Shown: piece by piece, positions 24,450 to 33,218 of the stretch
How positions within the stretch are numbered: the stretch's first letter is position 1
Layout of the letters: every line of letters starts with the position of its first letter
Assembly: GCA_022870745.1 (NCBI GenBank)
Contig: CP085323.1
Coordinates: 4,712,001 to 4,776,000, forward strand
Direction of reading: 5' to 3'
Length of the DNA stretch: 64,000 nucleotides
Source of the DNA: Silvibacterium acidisoli
GTDB taxonomy: Bacteria; Acidobacteriota; Terriglobia; Terriglobales; Acidobacteriaceae
Translations under genes and position numbers: made by a program
The notes under the pieces: generated by a model
The model's input: the letters and a program-made list of their open reading frames with translations, nothing else
What the model was told of the DNA's origin: nothing
The model's database searches: none

Positions 24450-27400
24450 ATGATGCATCGTTTCATCCGCACGTCGCCGAAGATTTGTGTCTTCCTGGCA
24501 TTGCTCATCACACTCCCCCACTGGCTGCAGGCACAGTCGAATCGCGGCACCATCGTTGGAACCGTGGTCGACAGCTCCGGCGCGGTGGTTCCCGGCGCCA
24601 ATGTAACCGCCGTGGAGACAAATACCAACACTACCTATCACGTCGTCAGCACGGCAGGTGGCGGCTACACGCTGCCGCAGGTGGTTCTCGGCATCTATAA
24701 AATCGATGCGCAGAAGGACGGCTTTGCTACGCAGGAGAAGACCGGCATCCAGGTCTTCATCGGCACCACCAGCACAGTAAACTTCCAGCTCGCAGCAGGC
24801 GGCGGATCGCAGACCGTGACCGTCTCCGATGCGGCACCCAGCCTCGAAACCTCTACTTCGGAAATGGGCGGCGTCATCACCTCAAAGCAGGTGCTCGAGC
24901 TTCCGCTGTCGCTCGGCGGCGTGGGAGCGTTCCGCTCGCCTGAAGCCTTTGCCTTCCTGCTGCCCGGCGTTGTCGGCCCCGGTACGGCAAGCAGCTCCAA
25001 CGGTATCTACATTCAAAAGACCAGCGGCGGAGAGAACTTCGGCGACGACGTGCTGCTCGACGGAACTTCCGCCGCGCGCCCCGACAATGGCTCGACCTTC
25101 GACGAAACATCTCCCTCGGTCGAAGCTCTGCAGGAATTCAAGGTGCTGACCGCGACTCCTCCCGCGCAATACGATCGCACTACCGGCGGCGTGCGCAGCT
25201 TCACCACCCGCTCCGGCACCAATAGTTTTCACGGTTCGGCTTACGACTTCCTGCGTAACACCGTGCTCGATGCGAATACCTGGTTCAACGACCTGCAGCG
25301 CGCCACAAATGCACCGGCAGGCTCACCCGGCTACGCCACTTACGCAACGCCCTCCGAGCAGAAGAATGACTACGGCGTGTCGCTTGGTGGGCCGGTTATC
25401 ATTCCGCACCTGTACGATGGCCGCAACAAGACCTTCTTCTACTTCGCGTGGGAACAGCTTACGTGGCCGCGCAGCAGCACCTCCACAACCACCGTTCCCA
25501 CTACGGCAATGCGCAACGGCGACTTCTCGGCCATCATGACGAACAATCAGATCGGCACCAACCCCTGCACGGGCGCAGCCGTCTACGCCGGCCAGATCTT
25601 CGATCCGCAGTCCCAGCCCGATGCCAACACCCTCTGCCGTACCACAGCCTTTGCCGGCAACCAGATTCCCTCAGCCCGCTTTGATCCGGTCGCGTTGAAG
25701 GTGCTGAGCTACCTGCCGCAGCCTACTAACGGCGGCCTGGTCAACAACTATTCCTTCCGCTCGAGCTTCCCGACCAACAACACCACCTACACGATCCGCA
25801 TCGATCAGAACATTTCGGCAAGCGACCATCTCTTCGCTTCGTACAACACGCGCGAAAACAGCCTGCTGACCGGTGGCACACCGATCCTGCCGAATCCGAT
25901 CGACCCGAACACCTGGAACCAGGACTTCATCACTCACTACGGCCGCGTCGGCTGGGATCATGTCTTTACGTCGAATCTCACCAATCACCTGAACCTGGGC
26001 ACTAACCGCACCAACAGCGTGAACACCTCGGCCGCCGTGGGCAACACGAACTGGGGCAGCGTCCTCGGACTCGGGAATGTCTCGGGCAGACCCTTCCCGC
26101 GCTTCAACATCGGCGGTTACGATTCCATCGGCCGCAATACCGGCGATGACGACATCGGCAATGAAGCAGACGTCTTCGATACCGTCACCTGGATTCGCGG
26201 ACGCCACACGCTCTCGATGGGCGGCGATTACCGCTGGATCCAGTACAACAACATCGCGTTCGACAATTCCAGCGGCATCTTTGACTTCGACGCCGGCCAA
26301 ACGACGGCGGGCAACTCCGGCACCATCAACTCTCAAGGCGGCTATGCCTTCGCCAGCTTCCTGCTCGGCCATCCCAACGACGCTTCGCTGACGGTCTTCC
26401 CGCACTATCCGCGCTATACCTCCAGCTACTTCGCCCTCTTTGTGCAGGACGACTTCAAGGTCAACCAGAAGCTCACCCTGAACCTCGGCTTCCGCTGGAG
26501 CGTCGATCAGCCGCGCAAGGAAGCGCAGAACTTCACCTCGAACTTCGATCCCAATATTCAGAACCCCGGTGCTCCGGGCCGCCTCGGCGCGCTCGAGTTC
26601 GCCTCTGACTGCGGCGGCTGCAATCCGCGCTGGGTCGACACTTACTACAAGGCTGTCGGTCCCCGTATCGGCTTCGCCTTCACGCCCTATGCATCGGGCA
26701 CGACAGTCTTCCGCGGCGGCTACGGCATCCTCTACGGTCCGCTTTACTACGCAGACTTCGCTAACTCCATGAACGCCGGCTATGCGGCAACGCCGAACCC
26801 GACCGCGACCGACGGCTTCAGCAGCCCGTTCACGCTGGCCAATGGCTTCCCTGCCTACCAGACAGCTCCGATCCTCGATCCCTCCATCCGCAATGGAACC
26901 TCGGTTGACTACATCGCTCCCACCTTCAACCGGCCTCCTATGATTCAGAACTGGACCCTGCAGGTGCAGCAGCAGCTCGCCCCAGACCTCATCCTGAGCA
27001 TTGGCTACGTCGGCAACAAGGGGCAGAACCTGCGCTCGGCCTCTGGATTCGGACAGTACAACAACGTCCGTCCCGGCGCTCTGGCGCTCGGCCAGAATGT
27101 GCTGAACGCCCAAATCAACTCGCCGGAAGCAACCGCCGCTGGAATTACTTCGCCTTATGCGGGCTTCAACTCCACTGTCGGCAACTCCCTGCGTCCCTAT
27201 CCGCAGTACACACGCTTTAACACCGACTGCTGCCTCGAGAACGACGGCATGTCGAACTACAACGCACTCGAAGTCATGCTGCAACGCAACTTCCGCCAGG
27301 GCTTCAACCTTCAGGCTTCGTACACCTGGTCGAAAGCGCTCAACGACGCCGACAGCCTGCAGCCGGGCTCGAACGCCGGCGGCGGTCTTTACCAGAACCC

Positions 27401-28034
27401 CTTCGACCAGCACCAGGAAAAGGCACTCAGCAGCCAGGACCTCACTCACATGTTCGTCCTCAGCGGGCTCTACGATCTGCCCGTCGGCAAAGGACGGCAT
27501 TTCCTCAACAAGAATCCATGGGTCGATGCCATCGTCGGCGGATGGCGCACAGGCGCGATCCTGCGCTACGAGAGCGGCCAGCCGCTGCCCTTCTACTGCG
27601 CCACTGGCGTCTCCGGATGGGACAACTGCTTCCGCTTCAACCTGGCCCAGGGAGCATCCGTCTACAACGCGGCGCGTCATCAATCGGGCTTCAACCCTCT
27701 GACGACTCCGTATCTCAATAACGCGGCCTTCGTCGATCCGAACCCCGACCCGAATGCGCCTATCAAGTTCGGCAGCCTGCCTCGCGTAACCGGCTTCCGC
27801 ATGGACCCCTACTACGAAGAAGACCTCACGCTTGCAAAGGACTTCCATATCCGCGAAGTCGCAACTTTCCAGCTGCGTGCGGACGCCTTCAATGCCTTCA
27901 ACCGCCACGTTTTCGCGGAGCCGTATAACCTCGGTCCCGCTCCAAACGCAGGCGCCAACAATACCTTCGGCTACGTGAACTCCACCAGCGACAGCCCAAG
28001 GGCGCTCCAACTGGAGTTCCGCGCCCAGTTCTAA
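24450..28034 (+). CDS. Oar-type TonB-dependent receptor
   Basis: A roughly 1194-residue outer-membrane protein. A signal peptide (ICVFLALLITLPHWLQAQ) is followed by a carboxypeptidase-regulatory-like domain (GTIVGTVVDSSGAVVPGANV, about residues 28-110), a plug region with DGTSAARPDNGSTFDE, and a long beta-barrel with alternating aromatic strands ending in ELQFRAQF-like sequence with terminal Phe. Such receptors are greatly expanded in acidobacteria and are thought to import oligosaccharides. I chose ATG 24450; the GTG at 24402 gives a non-signal N-terminus. Its promoter region contains the palindrome shared with the sensor operon, and GH32 follows 184 bases later after a terminator. Confidence 0.92.
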   Translation: MMHRFIRTSPKICVFLALLITLPHWLQAQSNRGTIVGTVVDSSGAVVPGANVTAVETNTNTTYHVVSTAGGGYTLPQVVLGIYKIDAQKDGFATQEKTGIQVFIGTTSTVNFQLAAGGGSQTVTVSDAAPSLETSTSEMGGVITSKQVLELPLSLGGVGAFRSPEAFAFLLPGVVGPGTASSSNGIYIQKTSGGENFGDDVLLDGTSAARPDNGSTFDETSPSVEALQEFKVLTATPPAQYDRTTGGVRSFTTRSGTNSFHGSAYDFLRNTVLDANTWFNDLQRATNAPAGSPGYATYATPSEQKNDYGVSLGGPVIIPHLYDGRNKTFFYFAWEQLTWPRSSTSTTTVPTTAMRNGDFSAIMTNNQIGTNPCTGAAVYAGQIFDPQSQPDANTLCRTTAFAGNQIPSARFDPVALKVLSYLPQPTNGGLVNNYSFRSSFPTNNTTYTIRIDQNISASDHLFASYNTRENSLLTGGTPILPNPIDPNTWNQDFITHYGRVGWDHVFTSNLTNHLNLGTNRTNSVNTSAAVGNTNWGSVLGLGNVSGRPFPRFNIGGYDSIGRNTGDDDIGNEADVFDTVTWIRGRHTLSMGGDYRWIQYNNIAFDNSSGIFDFDAGQTTAGNSGTINSQGGYAFASFLLGHPNDASLTVFPHYPRYTSSYFALFVQDDFKVNQKLTLNLGFRWSVDQPRKEAQNFTSNFDPNIQNPGAPGRLGALEFASDCGGCNPRWVDTYYKAVGPRIGFAFTPYASGTTVFRGGYGILYGPLYYADFANSMNAGYAATPNPTATDGFSSPFTLANGFPAYQTAPILDPSIRNGTSVDYIAPTFNRPPMIQNWTLQVQQQLAPDLILSIGYVGNKGQNLRSASGFGQYNNVRPGALALGQNVLNAQINSPEATAAGITSPYAGFNSTVGNSLRPYPQYTRFNTDCCLENDGMSNYNALEVMLQRNFRQGFNLQASYTWSKALNDADSLQPGSNAGGGLYQNPFDQHQEKALSSQDLTHMFVLSGLYDLPVGKGRHFLNKNPWVDAIVGGWRTGAILRYESGQPLPFYCATGVSGWDNCFRFNLAQGASVYNAARHQSGFNPLTTPYLNNAAFVDPNPDPNAPIKFGSLPRVTGFRMDPYYEEDLTLAKDFHIREVATFQLRADAFNAFNRHVFAEPYNLGPAPNAGANNTFGYVNSTSDSPRALQLEFRAQF

Positions 28035-28074
28035 TCGATGTCTTCGCCTCCGCCAACCAGCGGAAAGCGTAACG

Positions 28075-28108
28075 ATGGCCGGCAGATTCTTCTGCCGGCC
28101 ATTCTTTT
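28075..28108 (+). terminator. Rho-independent terminator after the first Oar receptor
   Basis: A perfect 12-base stem (ATGGCCGGCAGA with TCTGCCGGCCAT) has a 4-base loop TTCT and is followed by TCTTTT. It separates the receptor transcript from the GH32 gene. Confidence 0.9.
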
Positions 28109-28218
28109 GCCCCATCATTCTGGCGCCCCGGCTGGCCTGATTCGAGTGCGCACAGGATAATGGTGAGTCATCATCACAAGCCTTAACTCAATCAAGATTC
28201 GAGGAGCGATTCCCTCTA

Positions 28219-29742
28219 ATGGCCACCAGCACTACTAGACGGCAGTTCGTCAAACTCGCAGCCGGAGCCTGCTCCGCTGCTACGCTCCATGCGAATGCTC
28301 TTCCCTTTTCGCTCGCGGCCGAACAGGGCTTGCCATCGAATCTCGCCAGCGATCCGCGCCGTCCCCAGTTTCATCTGCTGCCTGCAAAGAACTGGATGAA
28401 CGACCCGAACGGCCCTATTTATTACAACAAGCGCTACCACATGTTTTTGCAGTACAACCCCGAGGGCGCGACTTCAGCGAACAAGAGCTGGGCGCACGCT
28501 ATCTCTGACGACATGCTGCATTGGCGCAACTATTCTGTGGCGTTCGTTCCCACACCGGGCGGTCCCGATGCCGCCGGATGCTTCTCTGGCTCGGCTTTCA
28601 TCGACAACACTGGCGCAAAGCCACGTGTCTGCGCCGTCTACACCGGAGTAGTGAACGACAAGGAACACGAGACCATCCCAGGCGAAGGGCTGAAGGAGTC
28701 GCAATGCATCGCGTGGTCCGACGACCCCATGCTGTTGCACTGGAAAAAGGATCCGCAGCCGATCGTGCCCAATCCGCCGCCAGGCATGAAGGTCACCGGC
28801 TTCCGCGATCCCTCCGCCTGGAATCAGAACGGCGTCTTCTACATGACGGTAGGCTCGGGCATTCCCAATCTCGGCGGCTGCGTGCTGCTCTATCGCTCGC
28901 ACGATCTTCGCCAGTGGGAGTACATGCATCCGCTTATCCAGGGCACATGGACCGGCTCCGACGATCGAGGAACAGTAGGCAATGGAACCATGTGGGAGTG
29001 CCCCGAGTTTTTCCCGCTCGACGGCGCGCATGTGCTCATCTACTCCTCAAGCGGAAAGGTCTTCTGGCTCTCCGGAAAACTCGATGAGGAGGCAATGCGT
29101 TTCGAACCGAAGAAGGGCGGCATCCTCGACCTCGACGCCTTCTATGCACCGAAGACACACACCGACGCGCAGGGCCGCCGCATCCTGTGGGGGTGGATCC
29201 CCGAGCGCCGCACCGATGCCCAGATGATCGCCGCCGGATGGTCCGGCATGACCAGCCTGCCCCGCGTGATGAATCTCGACTCCGACGGCAACCTTCGCAT
29301 GACCATCCTGCCTGAGACGAAGGCGCTTCGCGGAGAGCCCATCACGATGAACAGCACGCCGGACGGCACGAGTGGAACGCTGGCGAAATCCAATGGAGAG
29401 GTTCTGCTTACCGGCACAAACGAATCGTCGATCGAATTCACCGTTTCCATGGGTGGCCAGGAGTTGCTCAAAGCGACATACGATCCGAAGCAAAATGCCT
29501 GGATCGCCGAAGGCCGAACTTACCAGCTCCAGGGAAAAAATCCTCCGACAATTCATGCATACGCCGACGGCTCCATCATCGAAACCATGCTGAGCGAGGA
29601 ACTCGGCTATACCAAGCGGTTCTATTACACGGAAGCTATTGCCCCCGACCTGACAGTCCGCGCGTCCGGCAGCGGCATCCACGCGGAAGCATGGGCAATA
29701 AAGCCGATCAGCCCGGATCGTCTGACGACATCTGAAAGCTAG
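28219..29742 (+). CDS. Exported GH32 fructan/sucrose hydrolase
   Basis: The 507-residue enzyme hydrolyses beta-fructofuranosides such as levan, inulin or sucrose. The family triad is visible: nucleophile Asp62 in WMNDPNG, transition-state stabiliser Asp197 in FRDP, and acid/base Glu260 in ECPEFF. A C-terminal beta-sandwich follows. The N-terminus TTRRQFVKLAAGACSAA resembles a Tat signal, and GAGGAG lies 13 bases before the ATG. It follows the first Oar receptor, so fructan uptake by that receptor is a reasonable guess, although a terminator lies between them. Confidence 0.93.
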   Translation: MATSTTRRQFVKLAAGACSAATLHANALPFSLAAEQGLPSNLASDPRRPQFHLLPAKNWMNDPNGPIYYNKRYHMFLQYNPEGATSANKSWAHAISDDMLHWRNYSVAFVPTPGGPDAAGCFSGSAFIDNTGAKPRVCAVYTGVVNDKEHETIPGEGLKESQCIAWSDDPMLLHWKKDPQPIVPNPPPGMKVTGFRDPSAWNQNGVFYMTVGSGIPNLGGCVLLYRSHDLRQWEYMHPLIQGTWTGSDDRGTVGNGTMWECPEFFPLDGAHVLIYSSSGKVFWLSGKLDEEAMRFEPKKGGILDLDAFYAPKTHTDAQGRRILWGWIPERRTDAQMIAAGWSGMTSLPRVMNLDSDGNLRMTILPETKALRGEPITMNSTPDGTSGTLAKSNGEVLLTGTNESSIEFTVSMGGQELLKATYDPKQNAWIAEGRTYQLQGKNPPTIHAYADGSIIETMLSEELGYTKRFYYTEAIAPDLTVRASGSGIHAEAWAIKPISPDRLTTSES

Positions 29743-29818
29743 GTGCAACAGCCTCCAGTCTCAATGTCGAATGGTAAATAGCAGGGGGACGCGGTACTGG
29801 GATGAGCGTTAGGCGCAG

Positions 29819-29839
29819 CTTTATAGTTTCTCTATAAAG
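29819..29839. promoter_or_regulatory. 8-bp inverted repeat upstream of the GntR gene
   Basis: CTTTATAG and CTATAAAG, exact complements, flank TTTCT. The repeat lies about 125 bases before the regulator start. It is a candidate operator for autoregulation, since GntR dimers bind such sites, but this is not demonstrated. A looser AT-rich segment with CTATAG and AAAGATAA lies at 29926-29942. Confidence 0.4.
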
Positions 29840-29947
29840 AACAGCTATAGATCTCGACATTTTTCGAGCGTTAGCCCTGCCAGTAGGCGTCGAATGTAGA
29901 TTGAGGTTGGATTAGCCCCGATATGCTATAGAGTAAAGATAACCCTT

Positions 29948-29952
29948 GGAGG
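29948..29952 (+). promoter_or_regulatory. Ribosome-binding site deciding a TTG start
   Basis: GGAGG is 10 bases from TTG 29963 but only 1 base from the earlier in-frame TTG 29954, so 29963 is the likely start of the GntR-family gene. Confidence 0.6.
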
Positions 29953-29962
29953 ATTGCAGCAC

Positions 29963-30688
29963 TTGAAGACGCCTGCCAGTAGAGTTTCGGGCCCCCTTGC
30001 CATTCAATCGGCCCCACAGGCAGCTGCCCAGGCTTTGCGCGAGGCCATCATCTCCGGCGAGCTGAAAGGTGGCGACCGGATTCTTGAACAGAAATGGTCT
30101 GCTCACCTGGGTATCGGGCAGCCGACCCTGCGCGAAGCCCTTCGCGAACTCGAGCAGCAGGGTTTGCTCAAGAAACTGCCCCAGCGCGGCACGTATGTGG
30201 CGCAACTCAGTCCCGAAGACTACCGGCGCATCCTCGAAGTACGCATTCCGCTCGAAGCCATTGCAATAGGACGTGCCGCTGCTCGCCTGACCAATGAAGC
30301 CGAGCACGAACTGACTGATCTGGTGATGGTGATGGCCGGCACCGGGAAGGAAGTCGACGTCCGCAGCTTCCACGACTGCGACGTGCTCTTTCATCGCAAG
30401 ATCTGGGAACTGGCCGATAATGAGTATCTGCAGGAGACGCTCGAGAAGATCACCTTCCGGCTTTTCGTCTTCTCGGTGGTTGGCCGCTGGCCCGATACCC
30501 CGAATGCCTTCAGCGAGCGGCTGGCAGCGGTACAGCAGCACATGGCTATTCTCGAAGGATTACGCTCGCGCAATCCCCTCAAGGCGCGGACGGCATTCAT
30601 ACAGCAGACCATCCGTTACTGGAATACCCAGTATGATCTCCAATTGAATGAAGAAGAGATCATGGGTGGCAGCCTGGCTCATCTGTAG
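29963..30688 (+). CDS. GntR-family transcriptional regulator, FCD subfamily
   Basis: The 241-residue protein has an N-terminal winged helix (ALREAIISGELKGGDRILEQ, GIGQPTLREALRELEQQGLL, RGTYVAQ) and a C-terminal all-helical FCD ligand domain with the metal/effector-binding Asp and His residues (FHDCDVLFHRKIWE, AVQQHMAILEGLRSRN). Relatives respond to sugar acids or other organic acids and often repress uronate genes. It stands alone, converging on the GH127 gene. Good candidate targets are the AT-rich elements at the GH127/receptor and ADH/lactonase control regions. The effector is unknown. Confidence 0.9.
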   Translation: MKTPASRVSGPLAIQSAPQAAAQALREAIISGELKGGDRILEQKWSAHLGIGQPTLREALRELEQQGLLKKLPQRGTYVAQLSPEDYRRILEVRIPLEAIAIGRAAARLTNEAEHELTDLVMVMAGTGKEVDVRSFHDCDVLFHRKIWELADNEYLQETLEKITFRLFVFSVVGRWPDTPNAFSERLAAVQQHMAILEGLRSRNPLKARTAFIQQTIRYWNTQYDLQLNEEEIMGGSLAHL

Positions 30689-30702
30689 CCAAGACATTTG
30701 GC

Positions 30703-30726
30703 AGGCGCAGGCTTCAGCCCGCGCCT
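30703..30726. repeat. GC-rich palindrome between convergent genes
   Basis: AGGCGC-A-GGCT, a TC loop and AGCC-C-GCGCCT form an imperfect hairpin followed by a weakly T-rich stretch. It could end the GntR transcript or be a dispersed palindromic repeat; other genomic copies cannot be judged here. Confidence 0.35.
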
Positions 30727-30806
30727 ACTGTTCTTCGCTTCTCCCATGAGCATGCATTCCACCGGGGAGATCACCGAAACCCTGCATGGCAAAAGCACCG
30801 ACATAT

Positions 30807-32918
30807 TTACGCCTGCAATGGCATCCATACCGTCATCTCGACCGGTCCGCGATTGAGATTCGCATAGTAAGGTATCGCCGTCACCTGCACGCTCTTACCA
30901 TCGTGCGTCTCCGTCTGATAGATTCCGGGCCCGGGATTTGAAGCGGCGACCAGCGTCATCGTTCCTTCCAGCGTCAGCGCCCCATCCAGGTCCGATGGTT
31001 TGCCGAGGGTAAGCTTCGTCTGCTCCAGAGTGAGCCTGCTCACATGCGCACCGTTGTCCGCCGACTCGAAGCAGTAGACCAAAGGACCGCGCATCACAGC
31101 TGCCTTGCCAAGATCGGCTCTCACTTGTGGCAGCGCCCGCACCTGCTCAACCGGCATCGGAAGGCTCACCTCGACAATGTCCCCTTTCTTCCAGATTTGA
31201 TTCAGGCTGACGTAACCCCGGGTGCGCTTGGCAGTATTCACAGGCTTGCCGTTCACCTTCACCGTTCCGCCCTTGCACCATGCGGGGATGCGCAGCATCA
31301 GGTTACATGCTGAAGGCGGAGCTTCTTCGACCGCGATGCGAATCTCACCGTCCCACGGATAATTCGAAGCCTGCTTCAGCTTCATGCGGCTTCCCTTCAC
31401 CGGAATCGTCGCTGAACTGCTGACGTAGAGGTTCACATAAACCGAGTCTTCATCTGTCGCATAGATATAGCCGGGCATCGCTCCCATCAGCTTGACGAAC
31501 ATCGGTGGGCAACACGGACACTCATGCCACACCCAGCGGCTGCGGTGCACGTCACCCTCAAGCGGATTCATATATAGATAGGTGTCGCCCTTGAGCGATA
31601 CGCCGGACAACGCACCGTTGTAGAGGACCCGTTCCAGCTCGTCAGCATAACGCGCATGCCCGAATGCCTGGTTCATGTTCTGATGGAAGAAGGCAGCGCC
31701 AACTGCTGCGCAGGTTTCAAGATAGGCATCGTTCGGCAGCGTGTAGTCCGGGCCAAATTTCTCTTCCTGCGCGTATGCGCCGACTCCGCCGGTGATGTGC
31801 ATGCGCCGATAAACCATGTTCTCCCACAAACGTACGGAGCTCTCCCGATAGCGCGGATCGTCATTCACGCGTGCGGCAGCGGCCAACCCTGCACAGAGCA
31901 GCGTCGCACGCACTGCGTGGCCCTCGATCACTTCCTGCTCAAAGACCGGTTTGTCATCCTGCGCATAGGCTCCCCATGACGGCCGACCATCGCCATACTT
32001 CTGATCACGGACAAACTGCTCGGCGGCGCTGCGATCGTGCTCCCAGTTAGGCAGGCCGATGTTGTTGCCACGCGCCTCAATCCAGAACTCGGCCAGCTCA
32101 AGATAGTGATTCTCGTCCACCGGCAGATTCAACTTCGCTTTCAGTTCCGGCTGCTCCTTGAAAAGTTCATACAAACGCACCATCGCTTCTTCCGGCAGCG
32201 GATGGCAGGGGACGATGTTCTTTTTCGGCGCCGGCCCCATGTAGCTGTACATGTAGTTAGCAATGCGAACGCCGGGAACGAGCAGCGTAGTTTTACCGGT
32301 GGCACGATAGAAGTGATTCCCGGCATCGACCAGCGCACCCAGGTTGTAGATCTCGTGCTGCCAGATCTGCAGGCCGCCGTTCAGACCCCAATCATGGCCC
32401 GGCTCAACGAGCTGGGTGTAGGTGTTGATGTACCCGCGTGGATCTTTCGCGGCAGCCGCGGCGATCCGTTCGCCATAGCCTTCGAGCTGTTGCTCAAGCT
32501 CCGGATCAGGATGGGTGACAAGGAAGTCGGACGCGCCGCGGATCATCTCGTAAACAAGCCCATCCATCCAGGGATCACCGGCGTGCCCACCAAGCTTGCC
32601 GTCGCGGACCTTGTCAAAGTTATTGATCGCGCCCCCACGATCGCTTTCGAACTTGCGGAAACAGTCGCGGATCGTCACTTCCTGCCAGACCTTCATCTTC
32701 GGCGACCAGAAAGCATCCGTGATGGTTACATTTTCAATCGGAACAGGGTGTAGCCGGTGCGAAGCCGTCATGACGGCATGGTCAATCGCCGGCTCTCCCG
32801 CCGCAGAGCTCGTAGCCTGGGCCTGTGTCTGCTGCTGAGAAAGAGCGGGCCGCGAGAACAGTGCTCCCATAGCCGTGAGAGAAGCCCCTCCGACAAAGTT
32901 CCTTCTTGAAATGCTCAT
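30807..32918 (-). CDS. Exported beta-L-arabinofuranosidase, GH127 (DUF1680)
   Basis: The 703-residue enzyme has a Tat-like signal (SRRNFVGGASLTAMGALFS) and an (alpha/alpha)6 barrel followed by beta domains. The zinc-cysteine centre of GH127 is intact: Glu401 and Cys403 in LETCAAVG, and Cys469/Cys470 in ECPCCPP, where the first of the pair is the expected nucleophile. It should release beta-linked L-arabinofuranose from plant glycoproteins or pectic side chains. It is divergent from the second Oar receptor; both promoters carry the same AT-rich 14-mer, which suggests joint control of uptake and hydrolysis. Confidence 0.9.
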   Translation of the reverse strand: MSISRRNFVGGASLTAMGALFSRPALSQQQTQAQATSSAAGEPAIDHAVMTASHRLHPVPIENVTITDAFWSPKMKVWQEVTIRDCFRKFESDRGGAINNFDKVRDGKLGGHAGDPWMDGLVYEMIRGASDFLVTHPDPELEQQLEGYGERIAAAAAKDPRGYINTYTQLVEPGHDWGLNGGLQIWQHEIYNLGALVDAGNHFYRATGKTTLLVPGVRIANYMYSYMGPAPKKNIVPCHPLPEEAMVRLYELFKEQPELKAKLNLPVDENHYLELAEFWIEARGNNIGLPNWEHDRSAAEQFVRDQKYGDGRPSWGAYAQDDKPVFEQEVIEGHAVRATLLCAGLAAAARVNDDPRYRESSVRLWENMVYRRMHITGGVGAYAQEEKFGPDYTLPNDAYLETCAAVGAAFFHQNMNQAFGHARYADELERVLYNGALSGVSLKGDTYLYMNPLEGDVHRSRWVWHECPCCPPMFVKLMGAMPGYIYATDEDSVYVNLYVSSSATIPVKGSRMKLKQASNYPWDGEIRIAVEEAPPSACNLMLRIPAWCKGGTVKVNGKPVNTAKRTRGYVSLNQIWKKGDIVEVSLPMPVEQVRALPQVRADLGKAAVMRGPLVYCFESADNGAHVSRLTLEQTKLTLGKPSDLDGALTLEGTMTLVAASNPGPGIYQTETHDGKSVQVTAIPYYANLNRGPVEMTVWMPLQA

Positions 32919-32951
32919 TTGCTGCGCGATCCTTCCATGGATAGTGGAGGC

Positions 32952-32981
32952 ATTCTATAAATAATCTTTAGCTGATGGCAA
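32952..32981 (-). promoter_or_regulatory. Candidate GH127 promoter overlapped by an AT-rich element
   Basis: On the minus strand TTGCCA (32981-32976) and TAGAAT (32957-32952) are 18 bases apart. The 14-mer TATAAATAATCTTT (plus strand 32956-32969) fills the space between them, a position suited to repression. Confidence 0.5.
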
Positions 32982-33109
32982 GCTGCATCGATTTTTCGGC
33001 GAGCGATCTTAGCGCTAGAGAGCTAGGCGTTCGTCAGATATGCCGGAAATCAATAGCGGGAATGGCAACAATCGCGTGCCGAGTATCGCCGGGCGTCTTC
33101 TCGAAACAT

Positions 33110-33153
33110 TATAAATAATATTTCTTGACTACCGCTTGTTTCGTTCTTTAAAT
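33110..33153 (+). promoter_or_regulatory. Promoter of the second Oar receptor with adjoining AT-rich element
   Basis: TTGACT at 33125-33130 and TTAAAT at 33148-33153 are 17 bases apart. Just upstream lies TATAAATAATATTT (33110-33123), which matches the GH127 promoter element in 13 of 14 bases in the same orientation. The rest of the 32919-33218 gap holds no gene. Confidence 0.6.
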
Positions 33154-33218
33154 TTCTGCCCGCAGGAGTGTGGCTACGCGAGTCGCCCCTGCGATTTTGC
33201 GATTGAAGGAAAGACAAT

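Noticed and set aside
25671-28118. Very long open frame (815 codons) opposite the first Oar receptor
   Set aside because: It is a mirror frame of a GC-rich gene, with Arg/Val/Glu-rich sequence and no recognisable domain; the plus strand encodes a clear receptor.
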